A stretch of 64,000 nucleotides of DNA. Source: Kuschelorhynchus macadamiae. Taxonomy: Eukaryota > Arthropoda > Insecta > Coleoptera > Curculionidae. The stretch spans positions 1,635,001 through 1,699,000 of the forward strand of contig JAUTXW010001345.1 of the NCBI GenBank assembly GCA_030620095.1, in the 5' to 3' direction. The position numbers and the translations under genes were made by a program. Shown in pieces: positions 33,985 to 45,533 of the stretch. How positions within the stretch are numbered: the first letter of the stretch is position 1; every line of letters starts with the position of its first letter. The notes beneath the pieces were generated by a model that worked only from the letters and a program-made list of their open reading frames with translations, did no database searches and was not told the origin of the DNA.

Positions 33985-35510
33985 ATAGTGTTTAAATTTT
34001 GGATTTACGATGACTGTTAAAGTTAATGGCGAAGAAAAGCCTTTGTATGTGATTTGTTCTAAAGAAGGCAGACGACATGAAATTTAATAAGCTTAAATGG
34101 CACTTAGAAATGAGAAGCGAATGATTGCCATTTAGTAGCTTATATTAGATTTTGGGATTAAGTGCCATCAATTGAAGAGCTAATGTTTTGCAAACCGATA
34201 AAAACAGTTGGTTGATTATATTTAAATGAGGCAAACATTCAATAGAATAACTATTTTGTAATATATACGAGCAATGCTCAGAAGATTCTGAAGCTTACAA
34301 GCGTTTGTGAGGCAAAAATCTCCTCAGTATACCTGGACACATTGCATGGTTTACGGAGAAACCCTTGCTACCAAGGAAAATAAGCCTGGTCTAAATATTG
34401 TGCGAATGATAGTTCAATGGTAATTGTAGTAAATTATATTAAAATCCAGACTTTTTTGCACTTTAAAATAATGTCAGGGTTGGCATGATTTTTTTTTAAT
34501 CAATGATTTAAATAATTTTTCATGAATTTAGATATATTTGTCTAATTCCGAATTTCTTATACTTATAGTAGCCCGCGATTTTTAGTTTCAGGAGAGTTTG
34601 TAGGCAGACGCGCCGAGGACGTGAAAAGGGGAAAGTTCCAGTGGTGGGTTTTGGCGTACACTATCTCTACACAAAATTTTACACACGAGCTATAATAATT
34701 AACATTTCATAAAAATAAATACTCGACAACACACTAATTAACATATATACACAATCAAATTCAAAATACACTGATTAACGATAATTATTACTACTCCAGA
34801 AGGTCGCAATAAAACGTGGTTAATCTTGCAAAAACCTCTTGAGTGATGAGCGATAACTGTGGTGAATCTAACTATTCAGAATAACAATAACAGTTTTCTA
34901 ATCCGTTCACAATTGTTTGTCTTCGCTAAATAAGGATGAATAACATCGTCATCTTCGATGAGAAGTAAAAGCAAACCGAATTATTTGCATTTTTGATAGA
35001 TCGACAGGTACAGGAAAAATCCGATATAAATAAAAAAATCTGATTTTTAAATTTTTTTTATAAATCATGGTTTTTGCCAACCCTGGTGCAGATCAGTCAG
35101 CTTTACTTTTTTATTGTGAATTAAGGTGATTATCACGTTAAAAATTTCTACAACGTATTTACGAACTAAGAGATGAAATCAATAATTTTAAAAAAGGAAG
35201 CCACTTGATTGACATATTTGACAAATTAAATTTAATAAATCCTCAATGGACATGAGTGACAAAGTAAACGTTTTTTTTTTGGGAAACTGAATTTATGGAG
35301 CACAAACGAGAAGTAAAACAATTTAGACGTTCTTACCAATGTGGACGACTTTGTTAAAAGCTATACAGCCTGAAGAGTAACACACTAAAGTTTGATTTAC
35401 CAATTGAAAATTATATAGCGAGGTTAACCAAAAATATTAGAAGGTACTTTTTAACCGACGAAAATTTAATAGCAAGGAAGATCTCTCAATTGAAAAACAA
35501 CAGGACAACT
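33985..35510 (+). pseudogene. Decayed hAT transposase (SCAND3/ZBED5-like), split by an insertion
   Basis: Pieces in order on the plus strand: MTVKVNGEEKPLYVICS and (shifted) DMKFNKLKWHLEM form a BED-type zinc finger. Then TWTHCMVYGETLATKE and VVNYIK come from the catalytic region, up to 34474. After the insertion, CADQSALLFYCELR, then RIYELRDEI and GSHLIDIFDKLNL continue the same protein from 35086. Many stops and frame changes make it an ancient relic. The assignment rests on the order of motifs in SCAND3/ZBED5-like hAT proteins. Confidence 0.68.
34475..35085. mobile_element. 611-bp non-autonomous element inserted in the hAT relic
   Basis: CAGGGTTGGCA at 34475 is mirrored by TGCCAACCCTG ending at 35085 (11-bp perfect ends, then partial similarity). 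It interrupts the hAT reading between ATAATGT and GTGCAGAT, so the target duplication may be only GT. An 8-bp duplication expected for hAT ends is not seen. No ORF inside. Confidence 0.65.
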
Positions 35511-35514
35511 AGCG

Positions 35515-37597
35515 AGATAAAAAGACGATACACCATTTTTTTAATTTTGAGTAAAAAGCTCTTAGTGTATTTTTACTATTTTCTACATTTTATCTTTACT
35601 AAACTGGGTTTTCTGCAATAACTGCATTGAAGACAAACTATAGGTCTGAGCTAAACATAGAAAGATAAGTCAGAGTGTAAATTTCTAGTTTTCCTCTAAT
35701 TTGTCATTGTTTTATCGGATAACTATTATATTGTGTTTGTCTATTGTATTTTTCCTTCAATATTTTATTTTTTGTTATCAGATATATTTAAAGTTTTTCT
35801 TTTTTATAGTTTTGGTTTGAATAAACAGCTTTTTCCATACTTCTTTTACATCTTTGCGCCCCCCTTACTGATGTTGCAAACCTCCCTAAGGCTAACATTA
35901 TTTAAGAGCTGGTAACCTTATCAGTCGGATAACAGCCTTGGATTTGGATATCGTTGTTAAAACAATGGTATCCATGAGAGCTGTCTGATTAGTAAAGTTA
36001 TCAGCAGCACAGACTACATCCACCAGATGGGATCTTCTCGATAAGGCGTGAGACCAGTTTTCGTCATTTTCCAGGTGGCGATCGCCAATCGACAATATTC
36101 GAATTACGGCTGTTTTGCAGCAGTCGCGGCGTCAAGGCCACGAAATATGGGTATATGGGGAATATTAATATTTTCGCATCTAGTAGGTATAATCTGTGAC
36201 AGCACTTTCATAATTCTAGCCTAACGGCAATCCCACAGACGTTGAGAGTAGCTGCTTCATGCATGTTGCCAATTATACATAATTTTGGGGAGCAATTACT
36301 CCTTCAGCCATTTCCGTTGATGCATTACTTCAACCCTAAACACACTTTAGGCTTAAAATTGAAATTTGTTACTTTTTTTTAATTTGACTTATTAGCCTAT
36401 TTTAGTTGTTTAAAATATATTCATTTACACCGTATAAATGACACTATTAATTAAAATCGTTAAAAATATACATTTATATATGACAAAATATTACGTTCCT
36501 TTACTGAATACGGAATGAGTTGAACGCCGCCCTTTGTATTTCAAATTTACTTTTTCTGTCGGTTAATAAATTCTGATAAATGTTTCAGACGTGCCACTGA
36601 CATATCTTAAAGGGCGTTTAAAAATGTCTGCATATAAATTTCCTTATTTCGAAATATTAATATTATTTTATTTTGCGTAGAGAGAATAGAGAATGACGTT
36701 TTTCTTGAAGACTACTTATCGTATTACAAAATAATCAATTTTATAAGGAAGCAGTACATGTTTTGCAGTAAAAATTGCATGGAGAAATAACAAGGAAAAA
36801 ATAATGAAATATTTAATATAGATTTGAAAAATTCCTTTCCTCAGTTGATTGATCTTCTTGTCTGAATCGTCCTTATTAAAAAAAACAGGAAATTATTTGT
36901 TAGCACATGTATCTCCAATATTCATACTTTTTCAAGTCACCAGGTCACAGTTAAGTGGACGATAACCAGGTTTTTAGCACACTTTTATTAACTTCACGTC
37001 TGTGCGTGCTTATTTGTCTGGTCCAAATATTATAATCGATTTTTCATCCACATAATTGTTTAACTTCAAATTTGGCATGCGTACACAGTTTGCATAACAA
37101 TGCAATTTAGGTGCTTTGGTGTATCAAAACATTCAAGATGGCGGATACAATATGGCCAACAAGAATTGGTATTTTGTCACCCGACTCGACTGAAAATCGA
37201 TTTGTGCAGATTTTACTTAAAATCAATATCTGGAAGTATTTTAGAGCGCTAATTATCAATTTTTTGTCAAAATTAGTTTTATGGCTTTCTTGGACTATCG
37301 TCAATTGTTTCTAAAATACTCATAATCGACACTCATTGTACTCACATCAACCCGTAGTTGGCGCTCTTCTGAATATGATCATATATAGGGTTCCCAAACT
37401 CAGTGGCTTATTAGTATCTGGAGAACCAGTAAATAGATTAGTTGGAAAATTTTACTTTGGCCATAGGTGAACTTTCTTTCTAAAACATATTTAATTGCGC
37501 GGTGTTACGGCTTCTATCCTAAATCGGGGGCAAAATCCTTTATACAGTATGTTTAAAAAAATTGAACCGACTCAAAAAAAATCGCACATAACATAAT
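35515..37597. other. No gene seen
   Basis: A+T-rich sequence with unsupported short open frames. The frames at 37107-37314 are antisense to each other and carry no domain. Confidence 0.4.
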
Positions 37598-38053
37598 ATT
37601 TTATTTATTCCTTAAATATCGACATTTTGAAGTCGACACCCAAAGCAGCCTCACCCAGCCATTACAAAATATAGTTGATGTATTTTATATTACATTACAT
37701 ATAAACCGAATATATAGCTAGCCCTATATCTTTTAAAACTGATGCCCGAATCACTTGCTCTCAGGGCCCCTTTATGGAACTGTGCAAGCGCAAATTGCTA
37801 TTTCCGTCCAATTGCTGAGCCCAAAGTCAAATGGCAATATTGACTTCCTATAGGAACATTTATAAATGTCAAGATAGAAGATACACCTAAACTAACGAAT
37901 GACATATTAAAATCTTTATTAGGTTAGTAAGTTTAAGATTACTAGTGAGTATAGGTAATACGTGTATGTATATTTTTTTGATATGTTATTACAGATTAGT
38001 CATTATTTGGGCGCCGACTACAAAATGTCTATATTTAAGGAATAAATAAAATG
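37598..38053. repeat. Inverted-repeat element, about 45-bp arms
   Basis: ATTTTATTTATTCCTTAAAT followed by a GACATTTTGAAGTCG block (37598-37642) is matched in reverse complement at 38008-38053 with a few mismatches. The 365-bp interior has no ORF. It is probably a small non-autonomous DNA element or a pair of its ends; no target duplication was identified. Confidence 0.55.
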
Positions 38054-39386
38054 TCATTTTTTATTTTTTAGGTAAAATATATATTTAGTAGTATAGTAAA
38101 AAAATATTTTATTTCTCACTTTTTAATGATTTTTTACAAGTTACATTTTCAAAAATATTATAATTTGTAGTATATGTATATCCAATTGTATATAACATAT
38201 AACACAAAAAGTAACGAGAGAAGTAAACGACGCTACTAAACAATGTAAAATTATTTGCCTGGTATTTGCAGGCTTTTCAATTTGGCTTTCTCAAAAAATA
38301 GAATATCAATTTGTTTTGTTTTGCAAACTTCTATTGTTGTATTTATTTCGTACCCTGTATACAAAATTAGTTTTTTTTAAAAGCAAAACTTTTTGTAAAG
38401 AAATTTTTTCGCCTAAAATCACAAATAAAAAAGTTGTCCATATGTTACCCATTTTCGACTCATTGACCATTAAATTACTTAAAAACTCTCTCGTAAAAAC
38501 TACTATTCGTACAACAAAACTTTAATTACTTTTTATCTAATATTTTTATGCTCTCCAATTTAGCTATTTTAGAAAACTTGATTACCAAATTTTTTTTCTT
38601 TTACATACTTGCTTTTACTTGTATTTTGCGCTGCTTTTTTGTAGAATAACTTTTTTTGATAAAATCAAATTCATAAGTTACCTAAATCCGCGCACACTCT
38701 GTATACGGATTTTAATATGTATTGGAGCAAAAAAAACGAACATATTTTAGGGAACTAAACGTTAGAGTGCTCGTGCTTCATAACGTTATATTAGACTGCA
38801 AAGAATTGTGAAAAAAAAAACGTTATATGGTGGCTTTCCCGGAATGCACTTCCTTACCTATTGTATATTGTCGAAGATTTATCTATTCACTCCCAGTATA
38901 GGCAATAACAAAAAAAATCCCTGCATTACGCGTCCATGCTAACCTTCAAGGCAGCTTTTATGGAGCATTGTTGAAATAGCTATTTCGATAGACATATCAG
39001 TACATCCTTACGGGGTTTACAGTATATCTCACAACAATTTTAACACATTGTTAACACCTCGTAAATTGTATAATGCATGCATGTGTGGCTTAACAAAAGA
39101 GGGTTTGGTTATACGTTCAACAATGAAATATTTAATATTAAAGTGTTATTTGAAAAGATAAACCTGCATTCAAGGGAGGTAGATAATAAAACAGTTTACG
39201 TAAAATTCACTTGTCACTTGCATTATCACATAACCTTTCAGTATCTTATATTAAAGACAATGCAGGGTGACAAGTGATTTTTTTACATAGGCTTTGCTAA
39301 AAATATATCCATATATGTGTTTATACTAAAATCAGTTGCATTTTCAACATGTATGCGAGTTCAGTCAAGCAACTGCCACGTTGATG
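38054..39386. other. No gene seen
   Basis: Low-complexity, A+T-rich; open frames are unsupported. Confidence 0.4.
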
Positions 39387-39832
39387 TACAGGGTGTTCCA
39401 GCGAGGACTGAACAGGGACCTATTTTCGACCTTCCTTGTATTTTGGAAAAATTCAAAATAGCCAATCGATGTATTTTTTCTTGTAGAATCCAAAAATATC
39501 ATCGAAAAAATATTTGAACCAGAAACAAAAGAGTTACGCTATGCATCAGGTGTTTTTTAAATGGAATGTATCGTTTTTTATACGATTTTTGAAAAGAGTG
39601 ATTTTTTTTATGTCCGTTCTGATTAAAAGATTTGATTTTGGGATAGCTGTTTATATTACATTTTAATGTTTTACAAACTAAAATTTTAGCTTCACCTGTT
39701 TAAAATATACGATAGGTTGGTATAGGTGATCAAGGTAAAATGACGTTTGAATGCTTTGTCAATAAAAATTGACATTATTTTAATTATTGTCGAAGTCTTC
39801 ACCTAAAAAATATATATTTGACTCTGATCGAA

Positions 39833-40915
39833 ATGAAATACTCTTTGGACGAGAGACTACAGATTGTTATGCTATTTTACAAGTGCCAAGAAAATGCAAG
39901 AGAAGCAAGAAGAAGATTTATTGCAAATTTTCATACAAATATATCCATCAATACAATTCTAAGGATAAAAAACCTATTTGAGGAAAATAAAATTTTACAT
40001 GATAGAAAAAGAAATATACAAAGAAGAAGAAATCGAGACCAGGCCATTATAAATTATTTTCAAGTTAATCCAACCAAATCTATTTCGGATGCAGTTCGGG
40101 AAGTTCAGTACGGTGGCGGTGTAAGGCGCAGAAGAGTTACCCGAGGGACTGTTCACAGGACTCTGAAAATTCATAAATTTAGGCCTTTTCGTATCCTTCC
40201 ACTTCAGCACCTAACACCGGCACAAAAAGAACTTCGCTTCCAATTTGTTTCTCAAATGGTAATTCGGCAAGAAAACGAAGACCCTGATTTATTCAAAAAT
40301 ATTGTGTGGACCGACGAAGCTACTTTCACAACATCGGGAGTATTCAACAGACATAATAGTCACCACTGGGCCGTTGAAAATCCAAAAAAGTTCCAGACTA
40401 TTAAATTTCAAGGGAGGAATTCTATTCATGTTTGGTGTGGGATAAAAAACAATAAAATTTTGGGACCAATATTTTTTAACGGGACTTTAAATGGGCACAG
40501 ATATTATGAGTTTTTAGAAAACGAAATTGAACATTTTTTGGAAAACTTACCATTGGCAGAATATCAGAATTTAATTTGGCAACATGATGGGGCGCCTCCT
40601 CATGCCGTGCATGATGTGGTTCAATTTTTAAATCGGCGCCATAACGAATGGATAGGGCGAAATGGAACATATGCTTGGCCGCCCAATAGCCCCGACCTCT
40701 CAGTTTTGGATACATTTCTTTGGGGCCATTTGAAGAACGTCGTATACAGACAACGAAACGAAAATATTCAAGAAATCATGGGAAAAATTGTCGATGAAAT
40801 AAACCGCCTTAACCAGGAAAATCATATTGTAACAGCAAGTTCAGAAAGGCTACAAAGGGGTTATGGATGTTGTTGCGAGAAAAACGGCGGTCACATTGAA
40901 AACTTATGTTATTAG
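39833..40915 (+). CDS. DD35D transposase (DUF4817 HTH + DDE_3), intact
   Basis: The protein has 360 residues in one exon. The start is the first ATG (MKYSLDERLQIVML); the frame is open for a few codons upstream but without ATG. Residues 1-60 form the N-terminal HTH (YKCQENAREARRRFIANFH). A second DNA-binding part includes RRVTRGTVHRTLKIHKFRPF, and the catalytic domain follows with D161 in VWTDEATF, D252 in WQHDGAPPH and D288 in WPPNSPDLSVLD. Thirty-five residues separate the last two Asp. IHVWCGIKNNKILGP lies between the first two. It would bind its own TIRs and move the element to TA sites. Unlike the relative at 9112-10244 it has no intron, and the C-terminus ends KNGGHIENLCY. No promoter could be singled out, but it must lie inside the left TIR. 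No lesion is visible. Confidence 0.93.
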   Translation: MKYSLDERLQIVMLFYKCQENAREARRRFIANFHTNISINTILRIKNLFEENKILHDRKRNIQRRRNRDQAIINYFQVNPTKSISDAVREVQYGGGVRRRRVTRGTVHRTLKIHKFRPFRILPLQHLTPAQKELRFQFVSQMVIRQENEDPDLFKNIVWTDEATFTTSGVFNRHNSHHWAVENPKKFQTIKFQGRNSIHVWCGIKNNKILGPIFFNGTLNGHRYYEFLENEIEHFLENLPLAEYQNLIWQHDGAPPHAVHDVVQFLNRRHNEWIGRNGTYAWPPNSPDLSVLDTFLWGHLKNVVYRQRNENIQEIMGKIVDEINRLNQENHIVTASSERLQRGYGCCCEKNGGHIENLCY

Positions 40916-40932
40916 TAGTTTTATTTTATTAT

Positions 40933-41136
40933 TTAATAATTATTTTTTATTGAATTTCTTTTTCTATCATGTAAAGTTTTATTTTCCTCAAATAGGTTTT
41001 TTATCCTTAGAATTGTATTGATGGATATATTTCTATGAAAATTTGCAATAAATCTTCTTCTTGCTTCTCTTGCATTTTCTTGGCACTTGTAAAATAGCAT
41101 AACAATCTGTAGTCTCTCGTCCAAAGAGTATTTCAT
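40933..41136 (-). CDS. Duplicate N-terminal HTH ORF within the right TIR (67 residues)
   Basis: The right inverted repeat carries a mirror copy of the transposase start. Its ATG at 41136 opens a frame of 67 residues: the first 60 match the transposase N-terminus with two changes (Thr to Arg in FHTNIS, Ile to Thr in NKILHD), then seven residues of unique sequence to a stop. Its upstream DNA is the same TIR sequence that precedes the real gene, so it should share the promoter. A DNA-binding domain without a catalytic domain could act as a competitive repressor. It may equally be an untranslated by-product of a long TIR. Confidence 0.5.
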   Translation of the reverse strand: MKYSLDERLQIVMLFYKCQENAREARRRFIANFHRNISINTILRIKNLFEENKTLHDRKRNSIKNNY

Positions 41137-41582
41137 TTCGATCAGAGTCAAATATATATTTTTTAGGTGAAGACTTCGACAATAATTAAAATAATGTCAA
41201 TTTTTATTGACAAAGCATTCAAACGTCATTTTACCTTGATCACCTATACCAACCTATCGTATATTTTAAACAGGTGAAGCTAAAATTTTAGTTTGTAAAA
41301 CATTAAAATGTAATATATACAGCTATCGCAAAATCAAATCTTTTAATCAGAACGGACATAAAAAAAATCACTCTTTCCAAAAATCGTATAAAAAACGATA
41401 CATTCCATTTAAAAAACACCTGATGCATAGCGTAACTCTTTTGTTTCTGGTTCAAATATTTTTTCGATGACATTTTTGGATTCTACAAGAAAAAATACAT
41501 CGATTGGCTATTTTGAATTTTTCCAAAATACAAGGAAGGTCGAAAATAGGTCCCTGTTCAGTCCTCGCTGGAACACCCTGTA

Positions 41583-43325
41583 CAATCAACGAAACAGGCA
41601 TAGACAGATAACTACATAAAACTTTTTATTGTTGTATTATTATTGACTAACACATACAATACAAAAGCGTTTTGAATATATTGTTGAACGGTTTGGGAAA
41701 AATCGTGTTTTTATTTCTGGAAGATCCGGAAATAAATCAAAGAGTGGAACAATACAAAAAATAAATTTAGGTATTAGAATACATAAAATTGAACCAGGGG
41801 CACAAAAAAATACCAAAATATATTCTATAACCCTCGTATTAACCTAAGAGAAACATTAAAAACACAAAATGAACTACTAAAACAAAACAATATTCTTTAA
41901 GAACCAGACCAGAGGGTATTATTATTTCTGATCTAGACATTCTTTGTTTTGATATATATTGAAAAATCAGTTAAGCATCTTCGTCATAATCAACTTCTAA
42001 TGAAGTTGTTTTAAGTTGGCGATAGTAGTGACAATCATTACCAGATGCAAAATTTAATGTTCGAACCGTACGTGCGTACGGGCAGGACGAAGTTCATATT
42101 GTGAGTATGACAGTGTTTGTAAAAACATGAATTTAAAAATTTGGATTGTGCATCAATTTTATGCGCAAAATTATTTTTTTGTAAAATATGAACATATTGT
42201 TATTAATAAACACTATATTTTTTCGAATGGAACCAGGTTTTATAAATGTGATTTGAATATCGCATAATAATTAATGAAACGGTTGATGAAAACTTCTGTA
42301 AGAGCCTTTTCCAATTTTTGTTTTCTTATAGAAATTCTTCTACCTCTAAAGTATTTTTTTTTCTTTGTAACGCAGTCACCCGGAATTCATCTTTATTCTC
42401 TACTTCTAATTCCTTCTTCCGCAGGAGATACATGAATACATTATAAACAGGTGTAACTGAGGTATGACGAATTATTAGTCGATTTAACACTAAAATATTC
42501 TATAGCTTTCACCGCGTCTACCAGCACTCGTTCTAAAGAACACTAAATTTTCTTACCTGTAACTCACTCCCCGGTTGTATGCGCAAGGGCTTACGGTCAT
42601 ACAGCGCTACTCCAAAACGCTGCTCAGGAGGTCCCAGTTTCCTTTTCAATCAAAGTATTTCTTTAGTGAATGATGATGGCTTTTACAAAATCAAAATTCT
42701 CAGAGTCTTCGTAGAAATGACTCTATTAAATCTCTTTTACCTAATGATGTTTGACTGCTCCTGTTAAACTGTTACCTAATGATGTTTGCCTGCTCCTGTT
42801 AAACTGTATAGAAGCCAAAAACGTTCTACTTTTTTCACTCATAAATTTCTAGATTATCTTGATTGATCTCTTCTTCTCCTTTAAACAAATTTATCCAGGG
42901 TTCTCCATTTTGTGCAGCTGCCATCTTTTCCCAGCATTTTTTCATAGATCGTACCATCTAGCTAATGGTCGTTCTGAGTTTGTTTTATTTCGCTATGGTT
43001 TCCTTTTCTTTTCATTCATTCGGCCTACATGGGCAGCCTATTTTGCTTTAGTTATTTTGTAATGTTAAATTTGACATTGTTTTTTATGTTGAAACTTTCG
43101 TATAGTTTTGGCAAGAATGTCCATACTTCTTTTTAAAACAGGGATTACACCTTCTTTCGGCAGTTTTTGTATTATATTTTCTATTATTGTTTCATATTAA
43201 AGCAGTGTTAGTATATTTCAATCACTGTAGTAACTGGAGAGTCAAACCTCAGATATATTAAGAAGCAGGCCAAGTTGTTTTTGTAGAGCTTTCCTTAACA
43301 GGATTATATACAAATATGTAAATAA

Positions 43326-43329
<4 letters not shown>
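41583..43329. other. No gene seen
   Basis: Contains a 35-bp tandem duplication (42738-42772 and 42773-42807, beginning TTACCTAATGATGTTTG, one mismatch). Otherwise unsupported short open frames only. Confidence 0.45.

Positions 43330-43369
<40 letters not shown>
43330..43369. repeat. (TA)n microsatellite
   Basis: About 20 uninterrupted TA units, directly left of the hairpin element at 43371-44700. The peptide-like IYIYIY frames across it are artefacts. Confidence 0.95.
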
Positions 43370-43370
<1 letters not shown>

Positions 43371-43372
<2 letters not shown>

Positions 43373-44700
43373 CTTGTTGCTTGAAGTATTTTATTGCATG
43401 TCTAAAAAAATATACATACCACATGAATTAGTACTTTTCAACAAACATGCGCAAATATTTAACATGTACTATTCTTAACAAAACATTCATAATACTTAAC
43501 TATTGAACAATTAATTAATTAAAATATTTTTGTAGTTATAACTCTAATAAAACAACTATAGCGTAAAATATTAAAATCAATTTGTACCTTACCTTGGAAA
43601 AGACAATATTATTTATAGTAATAATTTTGATGTTCTGAATGTTTTAACCGATGGGTGACATCTATACAAATTCTGTAATGATAAAAACCATTATCTGGAT
43701 TTTTTTTATTTTAATTAAAGCCATGTATTTTGGTATACAGTGGATGGCTGAAAACATGTGTAATTGTTTATTTACAGGTTTTATTTAAATTGAATTTTAG
43801 TGTTTTGCACATCAATATTTCATTTTAGGTTATTTTTTTATTATTAAATTTAATTATTATTTAATTAGTTTGTGATAAATTTGACTTAGATTTAGTATGT
43901 CCTTTTTGTTATTTACTGCATTATGATCTTTCTTTATATGAATCATTTCTTTAATTGCCACTTTATGATAGTTGTTTTGATTTAAAAAATTTTACGTTAA
44001 ACTTACATAAACACGAAAAAAGTAAAAAACATTCAACTTTTAAAAAGTCAAGACAGCAATTATCATAAATTGGCAATTAAAGAAATGATTCATATAAAGA
44101 AAGATCAGAATGCAGTAAATGACAAAAAGGGCATACAAAATCTAAGTCAAAATTTATGACAACCTAATTAAATAATAATTAAATTTAATAATAAAAAATA
44201 ACCTAAAATGATATAATGATGTTCAAAACACTAAAATTCGATTTAAATAACACCTGTAAGTAAACAATTATACATGTTACACAGCCATCCACTGTATACC
44301 AAAATACATAGGTTTTTAACAAAATATAGAAAAAATCAAGAGAGTGGTTTTCATAATTACGGTATTTATATAGATATCACCGATCGGTTAATATATTCAG
44401 AACATCAAAATTATTAGTGTAAATAATATTGCCGTTTAAAAAATAAGGTACGTATAAAATGTATTTTAATATTTTACGCTATAGTTGTTTTATTAAAGTT
44501 CTAACTACAAAAATATTTTAATTAATTAATTGTTCAATAGTTAAGTATTATGAATGTTTTGTTAAGTATAATACACGTTCAATATTTACGTATATTTGTT
44601 GAAAAGTACTAATTCATGTGTTATGTATATTTTTTTTAGACATGCAAATAAAATGCTCTTGGAAATGCCTCAAACAAGAAGCGAAGCGTCGAGCTAGTTG
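43371..44700. mobile_element. 1.3-kb hairpin element between (TA)n arrays
   Basis: The left arm (about 43371-43990) and right arm (about 44040-44700) are imperfect reverse complements. Examples are ACATGAATTAGTACTTTTCA against TGAAAAGTACTAATTCATGT, and GCCATCCACTGTATACCAAA against TTTGGTATACAGTGGATGGC. The loop is near 43990-44040. The outer ends share TTGCATGTCTA and nearby sequence. (TA)n arrays lie on both outer sides, which suggests insertion into a TA repeat or expansion of a TA target. No transposase. Confidence 0.75.
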
Positions 44701-44709
44701 CAGAAAAAT

Positions 44710-44710
44710 T

Positions 44711-44777
<67 letters not shown>
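44710..44777. repeat. A-run and (TA)n array, target of the LTR element
   Basis: Fifteen or so A followed by about 26 TA units with two GTA interruptions. The LTR element inserted here, and TA units resume right after its 3' LTR at 52710. Confidence 0.93.
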
Positions 44778-44778
<1 letters not shown>

Positions 44779-45140
44779 GTTATATCCGTTTCCCATGACC
44801 TTCCACGTGCCTCCAGAATGTCGCCACATATTATCACACAGTTGCGTCATTCACAGAAACCAACATCAGCAGTTTCCAAGAATTGCGACAGTACGCTCAA
44901 ACACCGTCAGCAGTCTCCATGGAAGCCAGCGGATGCTTGCCGGTTTCCCACGTACCTCAGCAAGATTTTTAATATAAATAGACTATGTAGATTTTATTAA
45001 AAACAGTATAATATTATTCTTTTAAGTTGTAACAATAATTAATGTCCATTTGATTTCCAAAGTTGTGAACATATTGTTTTATTTTATTTTAATAAAAAGT
45101 GTTTTTTTAAAAAGTGAATTTTTCAAATAGTGAGATAACA
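44778..45140 (+). repeat. 5' LTR (363 bp)
   Basis: It starts TGTTATATCC and ends GAGATAACA; TGTTAT/ATAACA are inverted. TATAAATA at 44973-44980 is the likely promoter element and AATAAA at 45091-45096 a poly(A) signal. Confidence 0.97.
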
Positions 45141-45143
45141 ATT

Positions 45144-45164
45144 TGGCGCAGTCGGTAGGATTCG
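45144..45164 (+). promoter_or_regulatory. Primer binding site, tRNA-Ser
   Basis: TGGCGCAGTCGGTAGGATTC, plus one more base, is complementary to the 3' end including CCA of insect tRNA-Ser (acceptor GACTGCG-CCA). It starts three bases after the LTR. Confidence 0.9.
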
Positions 45165-45533
45165 TTTAAACGCTATTAGAACAAGAAAAAGGTCTAACTG
45201 GTAGCGGCGGATTCCAATCCCTTAACGGAACAAAAGGAACCTGAGAAGTTCTCACTCGTAAAGCTTGGAGCCACATCGAGAACAAGACAACCCAGATGCA
45301 GATTACGATTACGTAAGAATCGCCTCGTATTTGATTTTATTTTTCTATACTGTTCGATTTTTCAAATAGGATTTAAACATATTATTATTTCCCTTACCAT
45401 TTGTTTTCTTAAATTACAAAAGGAAAACTATTTATTATTTTTGTTAAGATATTCTTAATAACTTAACGTTTTCATTTTACTCGTTTTTGATAAAACCTTT
45501 TTATTTTTAACGCATCTACATTTAAAATTCAAA
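45165..45533 (+). other. 5' leader with six-codon uORF and candidate splice donor
   Basis: An ATG at 45296 opens a six-codon frame whose TAA stop overlaps a GTAAGA 5' splice-site match at 45313. A 3' splice-site-like tract ends at 50557, at the start of env, in a phase that would continue this ATG frame into env. Leader splicing for env is known in errantiviruses; these particular sites are inferred here. Confidence 0.55.

Larger units (their letters stand above)
39389..41580 (+). mobile_element. DUF4817-type transposon with 626-bp TIRs and intact transposase
   Basis: The element starts CAGGGTGTTCCAGCGAGGAC at 39389 and ends with its complement at 41580, between TA duplications (39387-39388, 41581-41582). 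The inverted repeats run 39389-40014 and 40951-41580, about 626-630 bp, with only scattered mismatches and small indels. They are so long that they include the transposase 5' UTR and its first 60 codons. Only about 940 bp in the middle is single-copy. The gene is uninterrupted, so the element may be autonomous and recent. Confidence 0.94.

Noticed and set aside
43242..43424. Open frame with IYIYIY repeats (also 44614-44977)
   Set aside because: Translation of (TA)n microsatellites; no gene-like content.
44818..45000. 60-codon ORF present in both LTRs
   Set aside because: Occurs in the LTR promoter region; no domain, and identical in both LTRs simply because they are duplicates.
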